Origin: Psychrobacter sp. MF31
GTDB lineage: Bacteria > Pseudomonadota > Gammaproteobacteria > Pseudomonadales > Moraxellaceae
Assembly (NCBI RefSeq): GCF_012847335.1
Contig: NZ_JABBDX010000004.1
Location: 227,220-291,219 of the forward strand
DNA length: 64,000 nucleotides
Direction: 5' to 3'
Part shown: piece after piece, positions 51,965 to 61,175 of the stretch
Layout: each line of letters begins with the position of its first letter
Numbering within the stretch: position 1 is the stretch's first letter
Translations under genes and position numbers: made by a program
The notes under the pieces: model-generated
Databases searched by the model: none
What the model was told of the DNA's origin: nothing
What the model saw: the letters and a program-made list of their open reading frames with translations, nothing else

Positions 51965-53316
51965 CAGCCCTCAAGCTCAATTCGCGTTAAATTGTCGCGC
52001 AAAATGTCGCCAAACTCGTATTTTCCGGGGGACACAAAAGTGCAAAGCGCCAAATCTTCTTCATCAAGCTCAAGCGCGCCCAAATCCACCGCCGTAATAA
52101 TGTCCTCAACGATGAGCGCCCGCAACAGCTGAGTCGGCAAATAATCTTGCGGCATCACTTCCTCAAACGTGCCAATCGGCACCATCGCTCGTGGTGAGCC
52201 ATTGGTTGAGGTGGTGAAATTGTATTTTTTGCGGCTAAAAAATTGCGACACATAAATGGGCAGTTTGGAAAAGCGGTTGCTTCCGGCGCTTAAAAAATGC
52301 AGCGAAGGGCGCTCGTAGCCTTCAGTCAGAGCGCTGATTTGGTCATGAAAACGCCCTAAATATTCGGTATTTCTTGCAACTTTGCGACCTGACAGCACCG
52401 ATCCTGAAATTAATCGGTTGTCACCAGCAATCAGCTCATTTTTGGCAAGATCAAGAATATTTGCGCCGCGCTCAGTGGCAATCAATCGCGGATTTTTCAC
52501 CGAAGGTCCTGCAAGGCTGACTAAGCGTTTGGTATAAAGCCGTCCGGTGGTGAATAATTTACCAATGGCAATCACGTCTTGATAGCCAATCGTCCAAACG
52601 CTCACGCCGCGAGCAATTGGATGTAAAAAGTGAATGTGCGTGCCAGCAAGTCCTGCCGGATGTTTTCCGGCAAAACTGTGGTATTCAGTGACGTTATTGG
52701 GCGCCGTTTTGGTAAGTTTTGGCAAATTGGCATTGCCATGATGACAAACGAAGGTCTTTGGGCTGAGCGTTGAGAGCACGGCTAAGCCATCGTTAAAGGC
52801 GTCTATTTGCTCATTGATGAGCAGCATGGGATCAAAGGCAAGTGGATTGGTATCCATTGCATTCACAAAAATGGCGTGCGGGCGCTCGCCAATATCGGGC
52901 GTTCGGCTAAACGGTCGCGTTCGAAACGCTGTCCATTCGCCTGAGGTAACAAGCTGCGTGGCAACCGTTTGTGAGTCAAGGTCAGCTAGCGCTTGGGAGT
53001 CAAATTGAGTAAAGATGATCTCTTCCCCTTGAGGGTCAACGGCAATCACTAGACTTTCAAACACTCGGCGCTCGCCGCGGTTGATGGCGACAACTTTTCC
53101 GGCAGCAGGGGCGGTATAAATGACCCCGACCCGTTTTTTATCTTCAAAAACAGGTTGACCTTTTGCCACCATATCGCCTTCTTTGACGTTCATTGTGGGT
53201 TTCATTCCCACAAAATCATAGCCAATAAGGGCGACTTGAGCAGGTCTGTGCTCGGATATCTCGCGGGAAGGCTCGCCTAAAATCGGCAAGTCCAAACCTT
53301 TTTTGATGGTAATCAT
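51964..53316 (-). CDS. nqrA: Na+-NQR subunit A
   Basis: A 450-aa peripheral cytoplasmic subunit. It begins [17 protein letters not shown], the standard NqrA start, with [23 protein letters not shown] (biotinyl-lipoyl-like) and [19 protein letters not shown], then [24 protein letters not shown] and [30 protein letters not shown] 53316 is chosen, as upstream in-frame codons (to 53388) are not part of the family. First gene of the operon. Na+-NQR oxidises NADH, reduces ubiquinone and pumps sodium; it is typical of marine and host-associated bacteria. Confidence 0.97.
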   Translation of the reverse strand: MITIKKGLDLPILGEPSREISEHRPAQVALIGYDFVGMKPTMNVKEGDMVAKGQPVFEDKKRVGVIYTAPAAGKVVAINRGERRVFESLVIAVDPQGEEIIFTQFDSQALADLDSQTVATQLVTSGEWTAFRTRPFSRTPDIGERPHAIFVNAMDTNPLAFDPMLLINEQIDAFNDGLAVLSTLSPKTFVCHHGNANLPKLTKTAPNNVTEYHSFAGKHPAGLAGTHIHFLHPIARGVSVWTIGYQDVIAIGKLFTTGRLYTKRLVSLAGPSVKNPRLIATERGANILDLAKNELIAGDNRLISGSVLSGRKVARNTEYLGRFHDQISALTEGYERPSLHFLSAGSNRFSKLPIYVSQFFSRKKYNFTTSTNGSPRAMVPIGTFEEVMPQDYLPTQLLRALIVEDIITAVDLGALELDEEDLALCTFVSPGKYEFGDILRDNLTRIELEG

Positions 53317-53942
53317 AAGCGAAAACTTAGTCCATAGTCTAAAACGATACCAGACGTCTTTGAATGGTATGACCTCAGTAATAGACAAAAGCGGCGCCCA
53401 AACGCCTAAATTTTAGGCATCATTAGGGCAGTTTTGCGCTTAAAAATTACTGCAAATAAGCCTATTAACGCTGACCTTAGACTCCTTAACAACACGTTAA
53501 TGTCTTAATCCATAACCAAAAGGCGACCGGCTACCAAAGTCATGAGGGTGATAGCAATATTATTAATACTGCTTTTTGCCGTGATAAGCTCAAGCTAACC
53601 TTCGACAAAATAGCAACCACCGTCATATTTTTATAACTTTAAATTTGCCCCATACCCTAAAAACCCTTTATTCTGCGGTTTGCCTCACAAAAATGCTGCA
53701 AATTGTCACAATAAAAGCTATCTTAGGATAAGTAAAAACAAATTTACTTAGGATTATACGCTAAACTTACCTAAAATTACCAGTTTGCCAGCGCTTTGAT
53801 TGCGATTTTTTGCAACTAAAATTCGCAATTTTTATTGCCTTCCTAATTTTTGGCAATAGCAAAGCGCTTGAAACTATTGGCAAAATTTTTTAAGTTTTAT
53901 AAAAGAATATTATGTTTGGATTGATAAAATAAGGATCAGGGT
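53317..53942. other. Long divergent intergenic region between nqrA and hisA
   Basis: About 626 AT-rich bases without a credible gene. A near-palindrome GCCTAAATTTTAGGC lies at 53404-53418, about 90 bp before nqrA. At 53722-53754 two direct copies of CTTAGGAT, 25 bp apart, flank an inverted pair AAGTAAA/TTTACTT. TTGGCA (53877) and TATAAA (53898) with 15-bp spacing is a weak promoter candidate for hisA, and AAGGA precedes its start. No RNA gene was recognised. Confidence 0.45.
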
Positions 53943-54683
53943 ATGATTAAAGCGCCAGTGATTATTCCGGCTATTGATTTAAAAGATGGCAAATGCGTTC
54001 GCTTAAAACAAGGTCGGATGGAAGACGATACGGTCTTTTCGGACAATCCGGTCGCGATGGCAGCGCGATGGGTCAAAGAAGGCGCTCGCCGTCTACATTT
54101 GGTGGATTTAAACGGCGCCTTTGATGGCGTTCCGGTTCACAAGCGCGTGGTTCAAGACATTGCCAAAGCCTATCCAAAGTTGCCGATTCAGCTTGGCGGC
54201 GGCGTTCGCAACATGACCACCATTGAGCAGTATATTGATGCTGGACTTACTTACATCATCATCGGCACTAAAGCTGTGGAAGATCCTGATTTTGTGGCTG
54301 AAGCTTGCCGCGAGTTTGCCGGTCACATCATCGTAGGCATTGATGCCAAAGACGGCTTGGTGGCAACCCACGGCTGGGCAAATGTGACCGACACCCGCGC
54401 CACCGAGCTTGCCAAGCGCTTTGCCGATGTGGGCGTGTCCTCTATCGTTTATACCGACATCGCCCGCGATGGTATGATGCAAGGCGTTAACGTTGAGCAA
54501 ACGGTCAATTTGGCTCGTGAAGGCGGCTTGCCAGTGATTGCCTCAGGCGGCGTCACTGACATGCAAGATATCAAATTGCTCAAGCCTTTTGGTGCTGAGC
54601 TTGAAGGCATCATCACCGGTCGTGCTATTTATGAAGGGACGCTTGATTTGGGCGAGGCGCAAAGTTATTTAGATCGAGCTTAG
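53943..54683 (+). CDS. hisA: HisA, phosphoribosylformimino-AICAR isomerase
   Basis: Fourth step of histidine synthesis, a TIM-barrel isomerase. A 246-aa protein: [19 protein letters not shown] with the first catalytic Asp, [67 protein letters not shown] with the second Asp near 130-175, and [13 protein letters not shown]. Typical length. AAGGA lies before ATG 53943. The gene is 16 kb from hisB-hisH; hisF is not adjacent, the MscS-type gene following directly. Confidence 0.96.
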   Translation: MIKAPVIIPAIDLKDGKCVRLKQGRMEDDTVFSDNPVAMAARWVKEGARRLHLVDLNGAFDGVPVHKRVVQDIAKAYPKLPIQLGGGVRNMTTIEQYIDAGLTYIIIGTKAVEDPDFVAEACREFAGHIIVGIDAKDGLVATHGWANVTDTRATELAKRFADVGVSSIVYTDIARDGMMQGVNVEQTVNLAREGGLPVIASGGVTDMQDIKLLKPFGAELEGIITGRAIYEGTLDLGEAQSYLDRA

Positions 54684-54688
54684 CATCA

Positions 54689-56254
54689 GTGACCAAGTGC
54701 GCGGCTAACAATACTAAACTAACAACAAAAGCGCTAAGTCTAGCTTGGCTTTTTTTGCTGACTTTCAGTTTGGTCATGACGGTTTATTCGCCGGCTGTCC
54801 TTGCTGAAGGTGACGTTATTTCCGATACCGCAGCCGCGCTTGGCATCCCCAGCACCTCTCAAGATGCCAAGCCTGACAGTGAAACCAAAGCCGTTCCTGT
54901 CATTAATGGCGAGACCACCAACAACGAAAAAATTGAATCTCACCCCAACCCACAAAAAGATCGTGACATTCATGACCGAATCAGCGGCATTTTTTCGGAA
55001 ATTGATGGCTTGCAATCGGTCACTATTAGGGTCAATCAAGGCGTCGTCCGCCTAGGTGGTGAGACGCCCAATGAAAAAAAAGCCCAACAAGCCATCAACA
55101 TCACCAACCGCTTAACCGATGTCGTCACCGTTGAAGATCGCATCAGCCGAACCCTTGATGTTCAAGATAACGTCTCAAGCGTATTTAACGGATTAAAGCA
55201 TCAAGCTCAAACGCTCGTTAAAGCGCTGCCCTTATTAATCGTGGGCATTATCATTTTTATTTTGGTGGCAAGCTTTGGCAGTTGGTTGTCGGGTAGGCAA
55301 GCACTTTGGCAGCGTATCGCCCCAAATCCGTTTGTCGCTGAGCTGCTCTCGCAAACGGTCAAAATCATTTTTGTTATTTTTGGCTTAATTTTAGGGTTAA
55401 GCTTGATTGGCGCTGAGACCATTTTAGGGACGCTATTAGGCGGCGCAGGCGTGATTGGCATTGCCGTTGGTTTTGCCATCAAAGACACGATTGAAAACTA
55501 CATTGCCTCAATGATGCTGAGCATCCGCCAACCGTTTCGGGCTTGCGATCATATCAAAATTAACGGTCAAGAAGGCATTGTGGTTCGCTTGACGCCGCGA
55601 GCCACCATTTTGATGACCCTTGATGGCAACCAATTGCGAATTCCAAATGCTGAAGTGTTTAAAGGCACCATTTTAAATTACACCAAAAATCCTGAGCGCC
55701 GATTTAGCTTTCAGCTTGGCATCAACAGCAACGACGATCCGCTTGCCGCAATGAAAGTGGGTCTTGAGGCGATAAGATCGCTTGATTTTGTTCTCGAAAA
55801 GCCCAAAGCCGTTGCCATTATCGTTGAGGTCGGCGAGGCAAGCACGGTTCTTGAGTTTTTGGTTTGGGTCGATCAATCGACGACCGATTTTACCAAAGCG
55901 CGCAGCATTGCCATTCGCGAAGCCAAGCACGCGATTGAAAATGAAGGTTTTAATTTGCCAGAGCCTGTTTACCGATTGCGCTTTAATAAAAACCTTGAAA
56001 AATCGCTTGAGCAATTGCCAAAATGGGGGTCGCAAAATAACACGGTAAGTTTGCCAGAGATTGATAGCGAAACCCTCGATGATCAAGCAAAGCAGCAAGC
56101 CCGCGCCCGATCAAAGCACGTCTTAAGTCGACAAAATAATGATGACGTTCTTGATGCTCGTAATGACAATAAACTGCTTGATAAAGTCAAACAAGAAATC
56201 GCCAATACCAACCAAGAAACGGATTTGTTAAATAAAGACAGCCCGCAAGAGTGA
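54689..56254 (+). CDS. Mechanosensitive channel of the MscS family with N-terminal BON domain
   Basis: A 521-aa protein. The N-terminal signal peptide (LAWLFLLTFSLVMTVYSPAVLA, to about 40) is followed by an acidic linker and a BON domain (about 92-150, IHDRISGIFSEIDGLQSVTI and VVRLGGETPNEKKAQQAI). Then come three transmembrane helices (about 172-198, 216-240, 245-270), the pore-lining GGAGVIGIAVGFAIKDTIENYIASMM, and the MscS beta and alpha/beta domains (NGQEGIVVRLTPRATILMTLDGNQLRIPNAEVF). A charged, Gln/Asn-rich tail follows. It releases osmolytes on membrane tension. The start is GTG 54689, five bases after the hisA stop. Confidence 0.88.
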   Translation: MTKCAANNTKLTTKALSLAWLFLLTFSLVMTVYSPAVLAEGDVISDTAAALGIPSTSQDAKPDSETKAVPVINGETTNNEKIESHPNPQKDRDIHDRISGIFSEIDGLQSVTIRVNQGVVRLGGETPNEKKAQQAINITNRLTDVVTVEDRISRTLDVQDNVSSVFNGLKHQAQTLVKALPLLIVGIIIFILVASFGSWLSGRQALWQRIAPNPFVAELLSQTVKIIFVIFGLILGLSLIGAETILGTLLGGAGVIGIAVGFAIKDTIENYIASMMLSIRQPFRACDHIKINGQEGIVVRLTPRATILMTLDGNQLRIPNAEVFKGTILNYTKNPERRFSFQLGINSNDDPLAAMKVGLEAIRSLDFVLEKPKAVAIIVEVGEASTVLEFLVWVDQSTTDFTKARSIAIREAKHAIENEGFNLPEPVYRLRFNKNLEKSLEQLPKWGSQNNTVSLPEIDSETLDDQAKQQARARSKHVLSRQNNDDVLDARNDNKLLDKVKQEIANTNQETDLLNKDSPQE

Positions 56255-56364
56255 GGTTAAATGGTTGATGGCGTAATTTTGGTAAGTGAGTCATTAACAA
56301 CAAGTCGGCACGAATCCTGCAGCAGTGTTGGCAAGACCCCTTACTGTTGCCCAAGGATATAAAA

Positions 56365-56625
56365 ATGCAAATCAAGCATGTGATTATCGCAAGCCTAGTT
56401 GCCATTGTGATGCTGGCAGGATTTAATATCATTAGCAATCAGCGCCATGACAGTCAGCGCTCAGCCATGCTCAATCAAAATGATCAAACCGCTGAGCCAT
56501 TGACCACGCCAAACTCAACGCCATTAGGTAAGCAGCCAAAAGCCATCCTTGATGACGCCAACAGCAAGATTGATGCCGCGCAAAAACAAAGCAATCAGCA
56601 ATTAGCCGCTGCCGACCAACAATAA
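56365..56625 (+). CDS. Small membrane-anchored protein, unknown function
   Basis: An 86-aa protein: an N-terminal membrane helix (HVIIASLVAIVMLAGFNIIS, about 4-24) and a Gln/Asn/Ala-rich periplasmic tail with a helical end (AILDDANSKIDAAQKQSNQQLAAADQQ), likely a short coiled coil. AAGGA precedes ATG 56365; in-frame codons before it lack a start signal. It is 110 bp after the MscS gene on the same strand and ends in a terminator. I do not recognise it. Confidence 0.7.
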   Translation: MQIKHVIIASLVAIVMLAGFNIISNQRHDSQRSAMLNQNDQTAEPLTTPNSTPLGKQPKAILDDANSKIDAAQKQSNQQLAAADQQ

Positions 56626-56646
56626 GCTTTAAAAAATGGTAATGCC

Positions 56647-56680
56647 AAAAAAAAGCCCACGATATTGTGAGCTTTTTTAT
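56647..56680. terminator. Bidirectional terminator between the small membrane gene and rnr
   Basis: AAAAAGCCCAC-GATATT-GTGAGCTTTTTT with A-run and T-run (one mismatch in the stem). It lies between convergent genes. Confidence 0.8.
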
Positions 56681-56702
56681 TTTAATAATGGATTAAAAGC
56701 AA

Positions 56703-58961
56703 TTAGCTTTTTTTACCTTTGGTTTTATGGTTTTTATCCCCGTTATCAAAGCTACGTTTGCGCTTTTTTTTGGACTGATTCATTTGACTTGATTGCAGTT
56801 TAGCGACCAATTCAAAATCAATTTGCAATAAGTCCATATTCACGCCAGCAACTTTTACTCGAACCAAATCACCAAGACCAAAGATTTTGCCGTGGTCTTG
56901 ACCAATTAATTGCTGCTGCTTTTCATCAAAGACAAAATAATCATCACCAACGTTTGAAATATGCACCAAACCATCGATAAATAAGCTCGTTAAAGTGATA
57001 AACAAGCCAAAGTTGGTCACGGTGGTGACAACGCCATCAAACTCTTCACCGATATGGTCTTTCATATAATGGCATTTGAGCCACGATTCAACAAAGCGGG
57101 AAGCTTTTTCAGCACGGCGCTCAGTATCGGACGTTTGCGTTCCGGCTTCTGCCAAATTAAAGTCCATCACCGGTTGCTTGCTACCCGTGACTTTGGCTTT
57201 GATCGCCCGATGCAGCATCAAATCCGGATAGCGGCGGATCGGCGAGGTAAAGTGGCTGTACTCATCATAAGCCAAACCAAAATGACCGATGTTGTCGGGC
57301 GCATAATTTGCCTGCATCATTGATCGCAGCAGCATACTGTGAATGCTCACGGCATCAGGACGGTCTTTGGTCGCCTCGATAATGCGCTGATAATCTGCCT
57401 GCGTTGGGCTTTCTTGCGGGAAGCTTAAGCCAAAGTTTTTGGCATACTCATGGATTTTAGAGGATTTTTCGGCATCCGGCTTATCATGATTTCGATAAAG
57501 CACGGGAAGCTCATTTTTTAAGGCAAAGTTTGCCGCACTGGTATTGGCAAGCAGCATACATTCTTCAATCAGCTTATGAGCATCGCCGCGCGTTCTTGGG
57601 ACGATATCTTTAATCCCGCCTTCCTCATTAAATTCGATTAACGTTTCGACCGTTTCAAACTCCATCGCATGGCGTTCTTCACGTTTTTTTAGCAGTAATT
57701 CATAAAGCTGATGCAAATTATCGACCGATTTTTTAACCGCTTTATTTTCGGTTAAAGATTTGGGAATGCTCTCATCTTTAGGGTCAGCAAAATAAGCATT
57801 CACTTGGTTGTAAGTCAGCCGTGCCTGCGAGTGCATGACCGCCGGATAAAACTCGTAGCCGGTGACGTTGCCGGCGCGCGAGACTTTAATGTCGGCAACC
57901 ATGCATAAGCGATCAACGTCAGGGTTGAGTGAGCAAAGCCCATTTGACAGGACTTCAGGAAGCATCGGAATCACGCGGTGCGGAAAATAAACCGACGTTC
58001 CACGCTCAAAAGCGTTATGGTCAAGCGGCGAGTTTGGCGTGACGTAATGGCTAACATCGGCAATGGCAACCAATACGCGATAGTTACCACCGCTGCGTTT
58101 TTCGGCAAAAACGGCATCATCAAAGTCGCGAGCATCTTCACCATCAATGGTAATGAGCGGAATGTCGCGCAAATCAACACGACCTGACAGCTCTTTGTTG
58201 CTTGGTTCTTGGTAGCTGTTGGCTTGATCAAGTGCCGCTTGGCTAAATTCTGAGGGGATATCGTAGTTTAATAGCGTCGTTTCAATGATCAATTCGCGAT
58301 CATTGTCATCATTGAGCACTTCCGTGATTTTACCGGTAGCAAATTCATGCTGATTTGGCCAATCGATAATGGCAACTTTAACCGGAAAGCCAATTTTGGC
58401 ATTCAGCGCTTGAACGTTTTCTTCAGTCACAGTAATTGGCTGATGCGAATTTGGGCTACCAAGCTCAACAAAATAGCCGTCATCGTCACCGGACAGCGTT
58501 CCAATAAACTCATTTTGTTGGCGCTCAATCACCTCAACGATACGACCTTCAGTACGACCGCGATTGTCCGTTGCCGTACCAATAGCGTTGACCTTATCGC
58601 CATTAAAGACCCAGCGCATTTGCTTTTCATGCAAAAACAAATCGGGCATGTCATCAAGAATAACAAACCCAAAGCCTTTGGCATGCGCTGATACGACTCC
58701 GGTTACCACATCGTGCTTGGTAACCACGCGATAGCGATAAGGTCGACCTTCGCGATTGACTTGACCGTCGCGCGTCATGGCTTTTAAGCGGTTGCCTAGC
58801 GCGTCAAATTGATCCGGATCGCTGATACCAAAAATCGCCGCAAGCTTTGGATGCGTGATGTCACTATGCTCGGCAAGCGTCGTCAAGATCAGCTCGCGGC
58901 TTGGGATCGGATTGTCATATTTTTGCGCTTCAGCTCGAGCGTTTGGATCATTCCAAGTCAT
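56703..58961 (-). CDS. rnr: Ribonuclease R
   Basis: 3'-5' exoribonuclease of the RNase II/R family that degrades structured RNA. A 752-aa protein: N-terminal winged-helix RNB N region (SRELILTTLAEHSDITHPKLA), cold-shock domains (VVTGVVSAHAKGFGFVIL), catalytic RNB domain with ITIDGEDARDFDDAVFAEK near 285 (metal-binding Asp residues), NRCLC-like SNGLCSLNPDVDRLCMVAD, LLANTSAANFAL and HFTSPIRRYPDLMLHRAI near 564. A C-terminal S1 domain (EEFDGVVTTVTNFGLFITL) and a lysine-rich tail (KKKRKRSFDNGDKNHKTKG) follow. It is shorter than E. coli RNase R (about 813 aa). ATG 58961. Confidence 0.96.
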   Translation of the reverse strand: MTWNDPNARAEAQKYDNPIPSRELILTTLAEHSDITHPKLAAIFGISDPDQFDALGNRLKAMTRDGQVNREGRPYRYRVVTKHDVVTGVVSAHAKGFGFVILDDMPDLFLHEKQMRWVFNGDKVNAIGTATDNRGRTEGRIVEVIERQQNEFIGTLSGDDDGYFVELGSPNSHQPITVTEENVQALNAKIGFPVKVAIIDWPNQHEFATGKITEVLNDDNDRELIIETTLLNYDIPSEFSQAALDQANSYQEPSNKELSGRVDLRDIPLITIDGEDARDFDDAVFAEKRSGGNYRVLVAIADVSHYVTPNSPLDHNAFERGTSVYFPHRVIPMLPEVLSNGLCSLNPDVDRLCMVADIKVSRAGNVTGYEFYPAVMHSQARLTYNQVNAYFADPKDESIPKSLTENKAVKKSVDNLHQLYELLLKKREERHAMEFETVETLIEFNEEGGIKDIVPRTRGDAHKLIEECMLLANTSAANFALKNELPVLYRNHDKPDAEKSSKIHEYAKNFGLSFPQESPTQADYQRIIEATKDRPDAVSIHSMLLRSMMQANYAPDNIGHFGLAYDEYSHFTSPIRRYPDLMLHRAIKAKVTGSKQPVMDFNLAEAGTQTSDTERRAEKASRFVESWLKCHYMKDHIGEEFDGVVTTVTNFGLFITLTSLFIDGLVHISNVGDDYFVFDEKQQQLIGQDHGKIFGLGDLVRVKVAGVNMDLLQIDFELVAKLQSSQMNQSKKKRKRSFDNGDKNHKTKGKKS

Positions 58962-59076
58962 AAATTACCATGTCTTCATTAATTATTGAGTCGTGTCATT
59001 TTAACACGATCCTGTCAGTATTACTTAATGCTTATCCTGATAAACACTAAGGATTTTGTCTGGTCATTTTAAGCGA

Positions 59077-60318
59077 TCAAATTTGAATTGAGTTGCTCTC
59101 ATCAGTGATTCTTGAAGTCTCAAGCTCTTTTGAAACCTCAAGCACCGTCGTTTGGTTGGCTTTATCAAGATACTTTTGTGCTTTATCGACTTCCGTGGTT
59201 AAGCTATCGACCGTTTGTTTCATATTATCAAGGGCTTCGATTTTATATTTACTAATCATATCCATCGTTTCATAGATATTGTTAAAGGCATTTTGCAGCT
59301 TATCAAGCTCAATGGTGCTGCTGGTGGCTTGCTGATTGATTTCAAGCGATTGGCGTTTAAGCATGGCTGACGTTGATTCAATCACGCTGCTCGTTGTTTT
59401 ATTGAGCGCCGTGATTTGATCAAGCACCAATTTTTGATTGGTCATGGCCTGCGCGACAACCACTGCCGTTCTTAATGCTGAAATGGTCGTCGTGGTTGCT
59501 CGATCAACACCTTTTATCAACTCTAAGTTATTTTTGCGGATAGTATCTAGCGCCAAATAACCTTGAACATTCACTGCCAATTGCGTTAAAAAGTCGGTAT
59601 TTTTTTGGCGAACATAAAACAGCATTTCTTCTTTAATAATTCGTGCTTTTTCAGGATCGGTAGCTTCTAAATCAGCAACTTTGCGCTCAAGTTCTTCATC
59701 AATTTTTTTACCGACATAAATATATTGCCGGATCGACTGCATCAGCTCCCACATATTGACTTTTTCTTGCTCAATCATGGCGTTGTCTTTAATCAGCTCA
59801 TCTTTGCCATTATAAAGACTGGTCACCACCGCATTAATATGCGACTGCGCCGATTCATATTGGCGAAAATAATCTTGAACTTTATTGCCAAAAGGAATAA
59901 TGCCAAACAGCTTTCGCGAGTGGGTAAGCGTTTTTTTACTGGGGTCTAAGTCCTCAACGATACCGCGAAGCTCGGTCAGAGATTTGGCAATGGGGGAGTT
60001 TTCGAACAAGCCATCATCGATACTTTTAGCGGGCAATTGCAACATTCGGTTCGACACTTGCGCCGATTCGCGGATTTCTTTATTGCCTAAATTGTGAATG
60101 GATTGCACATTTTGCTGAAAATCAGGGCTATGAACCGGATTGGTAATCACATGATTGACAAACGCGGCGACTTTGGCATCAAGCTCAGGAATTTTATTTT
60201 TATCCAAACTTACCATTTGATCCGCTTCGCTCGTTGCCACTTGCGTTACCGGCTCAGGCGGGGTTAGGGCAATAACTGAAGATTTTGCAGTATCCGGAGG
60301 GGTCAATTCTTGCGCCAT
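59077..60318 (-). CDS. telA: TelA-like toxic anion resistance protein
   Basis: A 413-aa mostly helical cytoplasmic protein with long coiled-coil regions: DLDPSKKTLTHSRKLFGIIPFGNKVQDYFRQYESAQSHI is reduced here to its core GIIPFGNKVQDYFRQ near residue 145. Further segments are ELMQSIRQYIYVGKKIDEELE near 190, MLFYVRQKNTDFLTQLAVNVQGYLAL near 236, and VDRATTTTISALRTAVVVAQAM near 270. These match the TelA/KlaA family linked to tellurite and other toxic-anion resistance; its biochemical role is unknown. It stands alone between rnr and infC; no ter or klaB/klaC genes accompany it. AAGGATAACC precedes ATG 60318. Confidence 0.9.
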   Translation of the reverse strand: MAQELTPPDTAKSSVIALTPPEPVTQVATSEADQMVSLDKNKIPELDAKVAAFVNHVITNPVHSPDFQQNVQSIHNLGNKEIRESAQVSNRMLQLPAKSIDDGLFENSPIAKSLTELRGIVEDLDPSKKTLTHSRKLFGIIPFGNKVQDYFRQYESAQSHINAVVTSLYNGKDELIKDNAMIEQEKVNMWELMQSIRQYIYVGKKIDEELERKVADLEATDPEKARIIKEEMLFYVRQKNTDFLTQLAVNVQGYLALDTIRKNNLELIKGVDRATTTTISALRTAVVVAQAMTNQKLVLDQITALNKTTSSVIESTSAMLKRQSLEINQQATSSTIELDKLQNAFNNIYETMDMISKYKIEALDNMKQTVDSLTTEVDKAQKYLDKANQTTVLEVSKELETSRITDESNSIQI

Positions 60319-60648
60319 AAGGTTATCCTTTAATTTTTAATCGCTTTTTATTTAAAACGCTTTTTATTCAAAACCAGACGTTAAATTATTGTTAATTATT
60401 ATGGTTAGGCTTAATTATTGCGGCGGCTAGCTTGATATTCAAGAGGTAAGCTTAATAAGCCATTTTAAAAAGAGTAGCTGAGCCAAGTCCTGCTTTTAAG
60501 CGCTAAATTGTAACCTGACTCAGGAGTTAGGTAACGGCAGCGGTTTTTCACAACTAAAAAACGCAAAAAAGCCATCAATTACCAAGAGCAATTGATGGCT
60601 TGCAAGCAATACAATAAAGACAAGTCAGTTTTAAGTCAAAATTAGCGC
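60319..60648. other. Intergenic region between telA and infC
   Basis: 330 bases without a gene, where rpmI and rplT would be expected if the usual infC-rpmI-rplT order applied. No L35 or L20 coding sequence is present in any frame. A strong hairpin terminator for infC lies at 60563-60603. The rest shows no recognised motif. Confidence 0.6.
60563..60603 (-). terminator. Terminator after infC
   Basis: AAGCCATCAATT/AATTGATGGCTT: a 12-bp perfect stem with a 9-nt loop, and on the minus strand a T-run follows. It ends the thrS-infC transcript before any ribosomal protein gene. Confidence 0.88.
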
Positions 60649-61170
60649 TTATTTCTTCTTGGTAGGACCAAGCAGCATTCCCATTTGTCGACCTTCCATT
60701 TTTGGTGGTTGCTCAACGTTTGAGATGTCAGCGGTATCTTCAATGATGCGCTCAAGCTGTTTGCGACCGATTTCTTGGTGCGCCATTTCACGACCACGAA
60801 AGCGAATACTGATTTTGACTTTATCTTGGTCTTCTAAAAAGCTGACAATCTTTTTAAGTTTAACCTGATAGTCCGCTTCTTCAGTTCCAGGACGCAATTT
60901 CATCTCTTTGAGCTGAGTCTGCTTTTGGTTTTTCTTCGCCTCTTTTGCCTTTTGTTTTTGGTCATAAAGATAGCGTTTGTAATCCATGATTTTACAAACA
61001 GGCGGCTTTGCGTCAGGAACCAATTCGACCAAGTCTAAGTTTTCATCACGCGCCGCCTTCATCGCGGTGGCAATATCAACCACGCCCAATTGTTCGCCGT
61101 CTTCTTTGACCAAGCGGACTTCTTTAGCGCTAATATCTTCGTTGATGTTCAAACGGTTTGACTGTTTAAT
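60649..61170 (-). CDS. infC: Translation initiation factor IF-3, probable AUU start
   Basis: Prevents 70S re-association and checks initiator tRNA and start codons. A 173-aa protein: [45 protein letters not shown], a linker rich in Lys/Gln, [30 protein letters not shown] and a final MLLGPTKKK. The ORF's first usual start is TTG 61152, but six codons upstream ATT at 61168-61170 lies 8 bases after AGGAG and yields the expected N-terminus (I-K-Q-S-N-R). The AUU start is the known autoregulatory start of infC. The Shine-Dalgarno overlaps the end of thrS; six bases separate the genes. rpmI-rplT do not follow. Confidence 0.94.
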   Translation of the reverse strand: MKQSNRLNINEDISAKEVRLVKEDGEQLGVVDIATAMKAARDENLDLVELVPDAKPPVCKIMDYKRYLYDQKQKAKEAKKNQKQTQLKEMKLRPGTEEADYQVKLKKIVSFLEDQDKVKISIRFRGREMAHQEIGRKQLERIIEDTADISNVEQPPKMEGRQMGMLLGPTKKK

Positions 61171-61175
61171 GGGTC

